From Bryobacterales bacterium (GTDB lineage Bacteria; Acidobacteriota; Terriglobia; Bryobacterales; Bryobacteraceae), in NCBI GenBank assembly GCA_016721425.1, contig JADKID010000011.1, positions 445,144 through 509,143 of the forward strand: DNA of 64,000 nucleotides, written 5' to 3'. The notes below the pieces were generated by a model. The model made no database searches. It was not told where the DNA came from and worked only from the letters and a program-made list of their open reading frames with translations. Both the position numbers and the translations under genes were made by a program. Within the stretch, counting starts at the first letter, position 1. Every line of letters begins with the position of its first letter. This document shows, in pieces, positions 36,866 through 44,510 of the stretch.

Positions 36866-39028
36866 CTACCGCACCCCGGCCCGGAACGCCCCAATCGCCT
36901 CCGAGATTCGCAGCGCCCGCGTGTAAACCCGGAACACCCGAATCTCGCCTGCCAACCCCGGCCCCACCCGCAACTCCTTTCCGCCGTTCAACGATTGCAG
37001 CGCCGGGCTGAACCGCCCCCAGCCAAACTGCCGCTCCATTCCGCCGTCGCAAAGCCTCCCATCGATAACAAACGAAACCACATTCGGACCGCCGTCCACA
37101 ATCACCGCCACGTGATGCAGCCGCTCCGCAACCAGCAATCCGGGGTCCGAAGCCCAGCGGTTCTCTGTCCGCCCGTCGTTCATCACAATCTCCACCGCGC
37201 CGCCTTCCGCGGTCCGCAGGACAAACCCCTTCCCCTCCGCCGTGCGGTTATCTGCCAGAATCTGCCCGGGCGCCACGCTGCCCAGCCTCAGCCAGCATTC
37301 CAACGATACGCCCGCCCGCAGACTCTCGCGCCCATGATCCGCCCGCCCGGACCGCCGCACGAACATCGGCAGCTCCGGCGCCGCCACCGTACCCTGCACC
37401 GCCTGCCCGCCATCCGGAACACCCTGGGCGTCAAACTGCCCCCACAACCCATCCAGCAATGCCGCATCCACCTCGTGCACCCGCGCCACGTCCTTCTGCG
37501 TCTCGGTCAGAAAATACCGCCCAGCCTCCTCCACCAAATCCGGATAGCTCATGCGGATCAGCGGATCGTCATCGTACAGCACCATCTCCGGCTGCGACCA
37601 GCGGATCACCTGACCGCGCGGCGACGCTGCCTCCACTCCGCCGGCGAGCCATACCGGATTGCGATCCTCGTAGGCGATCGACCGCCGCTTGGGACTCTCC
37701 CGGATGAAGCGTCCCCCGTGGTTGTGAAACCAGTACAGATACTTGCCGTTCTCGCACCGCCACGCAAAGTTCGCCGCGCGCGGGTGCTTCATCATCCTGC
37801 CGTCGGCAAACCGCATATACTGCGACCCTTCCCAGCTCTTCCCTCCGTCCCGGCTGTACGTACATGCCGGATGGCCGTCAATCGTCCGGAAAACGCAGAA
37901 GATCGATCCGTCGCTCAGCACCGAGAAGCTCTGCTCCTCCGCGATGGGTCCGCCGCCCGCCGGAGCGCGAATCCCGATCTCTCCCTCCGGCAGCGTCGCC
38001 CACCGCACCAGCGCCGGATCCCGCTCCGTCAGCAGATTGTCGCTCCGCAGCAGCGCGCCCTCGCTGGACGTGAAAAACCCCTCGCCAAATCCGCCCACCT
38101 TGTGCAGCGGCACATAGGCGCTGCCTGCCCTCGTGAACGGCTTGCCCACGTTCCAGAAGAACTTCAGCTTCCCGGCGTACGGATTCCGCCGGTCGATCTC
38201 GAAATCGCGCTGCGGAATGTCATACCGCTCCCGCGACCACGTCCGCCCCTCATCATCGCTGTACTTGAAGACAAAGTGCCCCAGGCTGTCCACCCGCTTC
38301 ACCACGCCATCGGCGTACGCCGGCTTGTCCCCGATCACCTGCCGCACATTGTCCGTATTGTGGTTGTAGAAGACATAGATCCGGCCCGCCGGCGTCCGCA
38401 GCAGCACCGCGTAGGAGGCCTCCGGACCGCTGGCCGGCTCCACATCCACGGGCGCCTCCCAGTGCGCGCCGCGGTCCCGGCTACGCAGCGTCACCACATG
38501 CTGGCCGCCCTCGCCCTCCGCCCCCTTGCCTGTGGTCATCGCCACCAGCCACGCGCCGTCCCCAGTCTTTACCACGTAGGGCTGATCCGCGTAAAACTCG
38601 TCCGGGATCACCGCGCCATTGACGATGTGCCGCTCGTCTGGCGGAATGGCAGCAGCGCCGGGCGCGCGGATCAGCAGCGTGATGTGAAACTCGCCCGCCG
38701 GCTTGGCGGTCTTCTCCCACGGTCGCCGCAGCGCGAATGTCAGCGACGCCCGGCCCATACTCCGCGCTGTCAACCGGAATACCTGCTCCATCGGCGCGCC
38801 GGGCGCCGTGGATTGGCGCGCCACGGGCTCCTCCCGCACCGCCACCGCGCCAGAAACCGGAGCCTCCTGCCGCCACACGTAGCCGGTCCCGCCATGCGCC
38901 GGCAACGCCAGCAGGAACACTCCGCCCACCCGCGTCTCCATCGTCTTGCCTTCGTCGGCAACACTCAAGCGGACCGGTTCGGCGCCTGCCGCCAGCAGGC
39001 ACCAAACCACCAAAACGGCGAATCTCAT
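36866..39028 (-). CDS. Secreted sialidase-like protein with N-terminal chagasin-like and C-terminal LamG-like domains
   Basis: A 720-residue secreted protein (RFAVLVVWCLLAAGA signal). Residues about 25-125 resemble the cysteine-peptidase inhibitor chagasin: GGTGYVWRQE replaces the NPTTGYxW loop and LRRPWEKTAKPAGEF carries the RPW loop, although the middle GxGG loop is not clear. Residues about 150-520 form a BNR/sialidase-type propeller with SRDRGAHW, SDDEGRTWSRERYD and SRDGGKSWEGSQYM repeats. The last 170 residues look like a concanavalin/LamG domain (LECWLRLGS...FRVYTRALRISEAIGAF). Catalytic sialidase residues could not be fully traced. It follows the Ig-repeat protein by 19 bases. Confidence 0.7.
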   Translation of the reverse strand: MRFAVLVVWCLLAAGAEPVRLSVADEGKTMETRVGGVFLLALPAHGGTGYVWRQEAPVSGAVAVREEPVARQSTAPGAPMEQVFRLTARSMGRASLTFALRRPWEKTAKPAGEFHITLLIRAPGAAAIPPDERHIVNGAVIPDEFYADQPYVVKTGDGAWLVAMTTGKGAEGEGGQHVVTLRSRDRGAHWEAPVDVEPASGPEASYAVLLRTPAGRIYVFYNHNTDNVRQVIGDKPAYADGVVKRVDSLGHFVFKYSDDEGRTWSRERYDIPQRDFEIDRRNPYAGKLKFFWNVGKPFTRAGSAYVPLHKVGGFGEGFFTSSEGALLRSDNLLTERDPALVRWATLPEGEIGIRAPAGGGPIAEEQSFSVLSDGSIFCVFRTIDGHPACTYSRDGGKSWEGSQYMRFADGRMMKHPRAANFAWRCENGKYLYWFHNHGGRFIRESPKRRSIAYEDRNPVWLAGGVEAASPRGQVIRWSQPEMVLYDDDPLIRMSYPDLVEEAGRYFLTETQKDVARVHEVDAALLDGLWGQFDAQGVPDGGQAVQGTVAAPELPMFVRRSGRADHGRESLRAGVSLECWLRLGSVAPGQILADNRTAEGKGFVLRTAEGGAVEIVMNDGRTENRWASDPGLLVAERLHHVAVIVDGGPNVVSFVIDGRLCDGGMERQFGWGRFSPALQSLNGGKELRVGPGLAGEIRVFRVYTRALRISEAIGAFRAGVR

Positions 39029-39047
39029 GTTGTACTCCGGGCGCGGA

Positions 39048-42000
39048 TCAGAACGTCGCGGCGGACGGAGCCGACGATCCCTGCGCGTTCACCAGAGTCA
39101 CCGATACCGACGCCACCGCCAGTGGCTCGCTTAGCGTAAACGGCAGCACCAGCTTGAACTGGCTGCCGAACGGCGCCGCCGCCGCGCTCCCATAGTACGT
39201 CGTAAACAGTGTGCCCAGTTCCAGCGTGAACTGCGTGCTGGCCAGTGTGAAACCAGCCGTCGGCGTCAGCGTCACTCTCGCCTGCGCAATCTGCCGCGCC
39301 GTGGTGAAACCGTAGATCGAGAGCTCAAATCCGGTGGAGGTTCGCACCGCGTCCATTCGCGTAATCACTGGCGGAGCGGGGTCGATGCGCAACGTGGATA
39401 CCGGTGCCGGCCTCGGCGTCACGTCCACCCCATTCAGGCTAAAGCTGCCGGTCATCGTGATCAGGCCAGCCACCGTGCCGGTCTGCACCGCTGCACGGCC
39501 CACCGGGAAGTTGGCCACCGTGGAGCCCGCCGGCACCGTAAACGGCATGCGCCGGCTGCCATTGGAGAAGAGCACCGCCGGATCGTCGGCGCCGCTGTCC
39601 GGCTGAAACGCCAGCGCAACAGCCCCGTCGAGCGTGGTGGGGAAGGGCGCCGCGGTGGTGACGCCGAATGTGAGCTGATTGCTCGGTCCAGTGGTGCCGC
39701 TGATCCCGGTGATTGCCCCGCTCGGCACCGTGCCCTGCACCACCGTGATGCGGAACGGAGCCGAGGCCGCCAGCGCGTCCGCGTCCTCCAATCGCAGAGT
39801 GAAGTTGAACACACCCGCCGCGGTGGGCACACCCGTGATGCTGCCATCGGCAGCCCCAAGGTTCAGACCCGTCGGCAACTGGCCATTCACGGACCAGCGG
39901 AACGGTGCGCGCCCGCCCTTCGGCGTGAAGCGCGCTGCATAGGACACGCCCACCACGCCATCCGGTACCGTGCCGTCGATCTGGATGGATGGCCCCTCGG
40001 CCACCACGATGGAATACCGCTTGGTGGCCGAGCGCTTCCGTTGATCCGTAGCCGTGACATCAAACGCGAATGTACCCGCGCGCGTCGCCGCTCCGCGGAA
40101 CACCCCGCCCGAAAATGCAATTCCCTCCGGCAGCGCGCCGGCGCTGATCTGCCAGATATAGGCCGGCTGACCGCCCGTCGCCGTCAATTGCGCACTGTAG
40201 TCCTTCAACAGACCGGCGTTGGGTACGGAATCCGGCGTGATCGCGATCACCGCGAATACCTGGATGCTGAAATCGCGCGTCGCCGTTCGCTCGTTCGCAT
40301 CCATGGCCCGCACCGTGAAAGTAAAGCGGCCCGGCGTCGTCACTGTTCCCGCAATTTCACCGGAAGTGCTCAGCGTCAAGCCGCCCGGCAGAGCGCCCGC
40401 CGCCAAGTCATATACGAACGGCCCTGTGCCCCCGGCCGCTTCGATCACGGCGCGGTACGCTTCGCCCTCCGTCCCGTCCGGCAGCGCCGTCGTCGTGATA
40501 GCGCCCTGCGCCGTCACCACCACCGTGTAGTCGCGCTGCAGCCTGCGTTGCTTGGCGTCGGAAACTTCAATGCCGATCCGGAATGTGCCCGCGGCGGTCG
40601 GCGTGCCCGAAAGGACTCCGCTGCTGCTTAGGCTCAATCCCGGCGGAACCTGGCTGGTCTGGCCAAACTGAAAAACATAAGGAGCCGTCCCGCCCGAGGC
40701 CACAAACGTCTGGCTGTATGCCTCGCCCGTGTAGCCCGCCGCCAGCGTCGCCGGCGTCAGTCCCATCGCCGCGGCATCCACCGTCATTGTGATCGCTTTC
40801 TCCGTCACCTGCTGCGCCGAGGTGACGCGCACGGCGAACTTGTAGTCGCCTCCCGCAGTGGGCGTCCCTGTTACCGCGCCGCTAGCGCTCAGGGTCAAGC
40901 CCGGCGGCAATCCGGAGACAGGCGCAAAAACGTAGGTGCCGTCCCCGCCCGTCGCTGTGAACGCCGCGCTGTACGGAGCACCCACCACTCCGCCCGGCAA
41001 TGTTCCTGGCGTGAAATCGAGTGTCGGCGGCCCAATCGCGATCACCAGTGTTTTCGGCGCTGCCGACTGTGTTTGGGTAGAGGCGTTGAACGTCACACCA
41101 TACGCCCCGTCCGCTGTGGGCGTTCCACTGATCACGCCCGTGGATGGGTTCAACGTCAAACTAGGCGGCAGTCCCGTTGCCGACCATACCGGCGCCGTCA
41201 CAAACCCGCTGCTCGTCAACGTGGCCGAATAGGGTACGTGGACGCTCCCAGCCGGCAGCGACTCCGTTGTGATCAACCCGCTCGGCTGCGTGATGGTCAC
41301 GTAGAAAGTGCCAAACGCGTTCTGCTGTCCTGCATCACCGGCGATCAAGTCAATCGCATACGTGCCCACCCCGGTGGGTGTCCCCGAGATAGTTTTGGTG
41401 CTTGGGTGAAACATCAGGCCCAATGTCGGCGTATTCGTTTCCGCAACTACGGTCACCGGCGGCAGGCCCCCCGTGGTCTGAATGACTCTCGAAAACGGAA
41501 CCCCTACCGTCGCCGTGAAAGTATAGGGCGGCGCGAAACTGAGCACGCCCGCGATCGTAATGTTGATCGCTCGCGATGCCACACGCGAACCTTCGGTGAT
41601 GGTCACCGTGCCCGCATAGTTGCCCGGCGTTGTCGGCGATCCGGAGATCTGGCCCGATACCGACATCGACAACCCCGGCGGCAGCCCGCTCGCGCTCCAC
41701 GTCGGTGAAAACGAAGGATTCAGGCCCCACGCCGAAAACGAGTGGCTGTAGTTCGACCCCACGAGGCCAGGCGGCAGCGCAGCGGCAGGATTCTGGATCC
41801 CCAACACGCGGATGGTATAGCCCTGACTGATCATGGGGGTGTCCCCACAATTTGGCGTCGCATACACAACGAACGAGTAGGAGTTCTGTGTGGGCTGCCC
41901 CGCAACTCCAGAGATCGAACTGGCCAATCCTAAGCCGGGATTGACAGTCAATCCTGGCGGGGCTACTCCGCTACCAACCGACCAGGTGTAGCTCAAGCAA

Positions 42001-42155
42001 AACGCGCTCGAAACGGACATCGGCACATTGTAGGAAGCACCCGCCGCCGTATCAGGCAGGATCGTCGGCAGCATCTGCGCATCCAGTGTGAGCGCCGAAC
42101 CGCACAAGACACTGGCGAGTATCAGCGGAAGTCGGATCAATGATGGGCGGATCAT
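39048..42155 (-). CDS. Large secreted protein with about nine putative-Ig (He_PIG) repeats
   Basis: A 1035-residue secreted protein (SLIRLPLILASVLCGSALTLDA signal). About nine consecutive units of 82-92 residues share the pattern G-x-Y-S...GG-x-P-Y-x-W...LPPGL-x-L-s-x-x-G-x-I-s-GTPT-x-x-G-x-Y-x-F of He_PIG/cadherin-like domains. The first three units diverge, the middle ones are regular (for example LPPGLTLSASGAVTGTPTAG). The last 220 residues are a different beta-rich region (LTPTAGFTLASTQFTLELG) without a recognised sorting signal. Such proteins are extracellular scaffolds or adhesins. It is the middle gene of a three-gene minus-strand unit with the Ig-like membrane protein and the sialidase. 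Confidence 0.82.
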   Translation of the reverse strand: MIRPSLIRLPLILASVLCGSALTLDAQMLPTILPDTAAGASYNVPMSVSSAFCLSYTWSVGSGVAPPGLTVNPGLGLASSISGVAGQPTQNSYSFVVYATPNCGDTPMISQGYTIRVLGIQNPAAALPPGLVGSNYSHSFSAWGLNPSFSPTWSASGLPPGLSMSVSGQISGSPTTPGNYAGTVTITEGSRVASRAINITIAGVLSFAPPYTFTATVGVPFSRVIQTTGGLPPVTVVAETNTPTLGLMFHPSTKTISGTPTGVGTYAIDLIAGDAGQQNAFGTFYVTITQPSGLITTESLPAGSVHVPYSATLTSSGFVTAPVWSATGLPPSLTLNPSTGVISGTPTADGAYGVTFNASTQTQSAAPKTLVIAIGPPTLDFTPGTLPGGVVGAPYSAAFTATGGDGTYVFAPVSGLPPGLTLSASGAVTGTPTAGGDYKFAVRVTSAQQVTEKAITMTVDAAAMGLTPATLAAGYTGEAYSQTFVASGGTAPYVFQFGQTSQVPPGLSLSSSGVLSGTPTAAGTFRIGIEVSDAKQRRLQRDYTVVVTAQGAITTTALPDGTEGEAYRAVIEAAGGTGPFVYDLAAGALPGGLTLSTSGEIAGTVTTPGRFTFTVRAMDANERTATRDFSIQVFAVIAITPDSVPNAGLLKDYSAQLTATGGQPAYIWQISAGALPEGIAFSGGVFRGAATRAGTFAFDVTATDQRKRSATKRYSIVVAEGPSIQIDGTVPDGVVGVSYAARFTPKGGRAPFRWSVNGQLPTGLNLGAADGSITGVPTAAGVFNFTLRLEDADALAASAPFRITVVQGTVPSGAITGISGTTGPSNQLTFGVTTAAPFPTTLDGAVALAFQPDSGADDPAVLFSNGSRRMPFTVPAGSTVANFPVGRAAVQTGTVAGLITMTGSFSLNGVDVTPRPAPVSTLRIDPAPPVITRMDAVRTSTGFELSIYGFTTARQIAQARVTLTPTAGFTLASTQFTLELGTLFTTYYGSAAAAPFGSQFKLVLPFTLSEPLAVASVSVTLVNAQGSSAPSAATF

Positions 42156-42175
42156 GACAAGAACTCCTATCTCAG

Positions 42176-42766
42176 CTACCGGGGCGGAGTGACAACGGGT
42201 GTGCCGGGTGTGACGGTGACGGGCGGCTTGGTCGGCGAGGGATTGCCGCTGCTGGAGTTGACCCCCAAAGCGATCCCCGCCGCGGCGCCCGCGGCGCCCA
42301 GTACAATCAACGCCCATAGCGCCGTCGATCCGATGGCCGCGCCCGCCGCGTTCGCCATCTGGAAGGATGTGGACGCGCTCACACCTTTAAATGATGCTGT
42401 AACGCGCACCTGATACTGCCCCTTCAGGCTGTTTGCCTTGAGCCCGTTCGCCGCTGCCCGTCCGTCCGCGCCGGTAATTGCTGTGAAGCTGTTAGCACCC
42501 CCCGGGAACGTCGCCCCCGGGCCGCTGCCAGGCAGGAAGAAAATCACTGCCGCCCCCGCAACCGGCCTGTTGTTCTCGTCGGTGACTTGCACGATCGGCT
42601 CGCGCGAGACGCGCTGCCTGGCGTTGTTCACCGCGCCATCCCCCTCCACAATCACGATGTTCAACATCCTGGGAATGGCCGGCTCTTGCGCGGCGCCCGG
42701 AAAGGCCATCAAACTGGCCAGCACGGTGGCCAGCAGGGAACGGTACTGCGGATTCGTAAGGGTCAT
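42176..42766 (-). CDS. Small Ig-like (Big_1 type) membrane protein
   Basis: A 196-residue exported protein: signal sequence (YRSLLATVLASLMAFPGAA), one bacterial Ig-like domain with the Big_1 plan (PIVQVTDENNRPVAGAAVIF...GADGRAAANGLKAN...YQVRVTASFKG), a hydrophobic helix (ALWALIVLGAAGAAAGIALG) near residue 150 and a Pro/Thr-rich tail (PTKPPVTVTPGTPVVTPP). This layout suggests a surface domain held to the membrane with an extended external or internal tail. It precedes the Ig-repeat protein by 20 bases and shares the divergent intergenic region with the DUF4384-caspase operon. Confidence 0.72.
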   Translation of the reverse strand: MTLTNPQYRSLLATVLASLMAFPGAAQEPAIPRMLNIVIVEGDGAVNNARQRVSREPIVQVTDENNRPVAGAAVIFFLPGSGPGATFPGGANSFTAITGADGRAAANGLKANSLKGQYQVRVTASFKGVSASTSFQMANAAGAAIGSTALWALIVLGAAGAAAGIALGVNSSSGNPSPTKPPVTVTPGTPVVTPPR

Positions 42767-42852
42767 AGTGCGGCACCCAAACCGGACAGGACTCCATTCG
42801 GAAAGTGAGCATAGTATAGCGAATCTGGCGGCCAATGATAGGGGTTAGGCGC

Positions 42853-42858
42853 TACAAT
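42853..42858 (+). promoter_or_regulatory. TACAAT -10 candidate for the DUF4384-caspase operon
   Basis: TACAAT lies about 44 bases before the ATG at 42902 in the divergent intergenic region 42767-42901. No convincing -35 box is visible. The inferred leader of roughly 37 bases contains GGAGGCGGAG as ribosome site, unlike the leaderless genes elsewhere. Confidence 0.35.
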
Positions 42859-42901
42859 GGCCTCACGCTTGCTCCACAAGTGTCTGGAGGCGGAGTTTTC
42901 C

Positions 42902-43795
42902 ATGAAGATCCACAGAAACCTGACGATCCTGGTCCTGGCGCTGCCCACGGCTTGGGCACAAACGCCCACTGGGTTGACGGCCCGCGAGCTCTTCTACACC
43001 GCGCCCGCCGTCGCCAAACCGGCAGCAGCCAAGCCCGTACCCGCAAAACCAGCCCCGGCCAAGCCCGCGCCGCCCAAACCCGTCGCGCAAAACACACCCC
43101 CCCGGCCCACCCGCCCTGCTGACACATCGCAGGAGCCAAGCAGCAGCCTGCCGCTCGTCAATGCCGGCAACACCCAACCCGCCGCCCTCGGACTGCGCTA
43201 CAGTCTGCTGAAATACGTCGGCGATACCGAATATGTCGAGGTAGACCCCGAGATCACCTTCCGCTCCGGGGAGAAGATCCGTCTGCGCGTCCAGTCCAAC
43301 GACGATGCGTATCTCTATATCGTGATGCAGGGCTCCAGCGGCGCCTGGCGCGTCATGTTCCCCGCCGACGAGTTCGGCGAGGGCTCCAACCGCGTGCTCG
43401 CCGGAAGGGTCTACGATATCCCCGGCCGCTCCCGCCTCGTCTTCGACGAGCAGGCCGGCGTCGAAAAGCTCTTCCTCATCCTCACCCGCCGCCCCGAGAC
43501 TCAGATGGACAAGCTCATTTACGATCTCGATAGTCGCAAGGGCGGTGAAAGGGCGCCGGACAAGAAGCCCGGAGACCAGCGCCAGTTGATGGCCAGCGCC
43601 GCCATCGGCAACCCCCTGGTGGATCAGCTCCGTGGTGGCGTCCGCGCGCGTGACCTGATCTTCGAGAAAGTGGATGAGACCAAGCCCGCGCCGCCCTCTG
43701 CCGGCGGCATGAAGGAGACGGCAGTCTACGTCGTCAACGCTTCCACCGCCGCCGACGCGCGCCTGGTGGCCGACATCCAATTGCGGCACAGATAG
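42902..43795 (+). CDS. DUF4384 domain protein with Pro/Ala/Lys linker, secreted
   Basis: A 297-residue exported protein. After the signal peptide (ILVLALPTAWA) comes a low-complexity region of AKP/PAK repeats (about residues 35-65), then a DUF4384-type beta domain: LRYSLLKYVGDTEYVEVDPE, FRSGEKIRLRVQSNDDAYLYIV and WRVMFPADEFGEGSNRVLAG, followed by LVFDEQAGVEKLFLILTRRP. DUF4384 is a domain known mainly from proteins that also contain caspase-like or kinase modules; its function is unknown. The protein ends with TAVYVVNASTAADARLVADIQL, an ending shared in part with its neighbour. It is the first gene of the caspase operon. A Shine-Dalgarno GGAGG precedes the ATG at 42902. Confidence 0.78.
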   Translation: MKIHRNLTILVLALPTAWAQTPTGLTARELFYTAPAVAKPAAAKPVPAKPAPAKPAPPKPVAQNTPPRPTRPADTSQEPSSSLPLVNAGNTQPAALGLRYSLLKYVGDTEYVEVDPEITFRSGEKIRLRVQSNDDAYLYIVMQGSSGAWRVMFPADEFGEGSNRVLAGRVYDIPGRSRLVFDEQAGVEKLFLILTRRPETQMDKLIYDLDSRKGGERAPDKKPGDQRQLMASAAIGNPLVDQLRGGVRARDLIFEKVDETKPAPPSAGGMKETAVYVVNASTAADARLVADIQLRHR

Positions 43796-43826
43796 CCGCC
43801 ATCACCGCACGAACCGGAGGTGCGTC

Positions 43827-44510
43827 TTGAAACTCGGATTGACGCTGTTGATGGCAACCGCGCTGCTGGCACAGTCCCAGCAACCGCCGCCCCGCCGCAT
43901 GGAGATCCAGGTGGAACTGCGCAAGGGCGCCCAGTGGAAACAGGTGGACGCCTCCACCGTTTTTGACAAAGGGGCGCAGATCCGCTTCCGCGTGAAGGCC
44001 AGCTTCGCCGGCTATCTTTATGTGATGAACCAGGGCACGGGCGGCACTTACACACTACTTTTCCCGCGAGAGGACACAGGCCAGGAAAACCGCATCGAGG
44101 CAGGCCGCGAATACACTGTGCCGGCCACGGAGGGCTCCTTCCGCGTGGCTGGGCCGCCCGGCCACGACGTCGTCTACTGGATGGTCACCCCAGTGGAACT
44201 GGGCCAGAGCGCCAGGCCGTCATCCGCCTACGTTCCCCTACCGCCGCCGCCCCCACCGGGCACCAAACTCCATACGCTCACGCCCCGCTGCGACGACGCC
44301 GTCTTTAAGGCGCGCGGCGAATGTCTCGATTCCCAGGCCGGGCCCCGCAAAGTCACCAGCCTCGATGACCTGCCGCCCAACCTCAAGGATGTCCCCAACC
44401 TGCGCTCGCGTGAGCTCGTCTTCATCAAGGAAAAGGACGGCGCCGTAGTCTCCACGCCGGCCAACCTCAAAGGCCCGCTGGTTTACGAATTCCGGTTGTC
44501 GCACAAATGA
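43827..44510 (+). CDS. Second DUF4384 domain protein, secreted
   Basis: A 227-residue exported protein (KLGLTLLMATALLAQ signal). Residues about 25-130 form a DUF4384-like domain: QVDASTVFDKGAQIRFRVKA, FAGYLYVMNQGTGGTYTLLF, ENRIEAGREYTVPATEGSF and DVVYWMVTPVEL, homologous to the corresponding strands of the upstream protein. A proline-rich linker and a shorter C-terminal stretch follow (RSRELVFIKEKDGAVV...GPLVYEFRLSHK). The start is TTG at 43827, supported by GGAGG six bases upstream. Its stop overlaps the start of the caspase gene as ATGA, so the two are made together. Confidence 0.78.
   Translation: MKLGLTLLMATALLAQSQQPPPRRMEIQVELRKGAQWKQVDASTVFDKGAQIRFRVKASFAGYLYVMNQGTGGTYTLLFPREDTGQENRIEAGREYTVPATEGSFRVAGPPGHDVVYWMVTPVELGQSARPSSAYVPLPPPPPPGTKLHTLTPRCDDAVFKARGECLDSQAGPRKVTSLDDLPPNLKDVPNLRSRELVFIKEKDGAVVSTPANLKGPLVYEFRLSHK

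Noticed and set aside
36752..39139. A 795-codon open plus-strand frame
   Set aside because: It is the antisense of the sialidase gene, with Arg/Pro/His-rich low-complexity translation and no signal or domain.
42990..43110. AKP/PAK repeats as a CRISPR-like or tandem DNA array
   Set aside because: The DNA units are not regular; this is a low-complexity protein linker.
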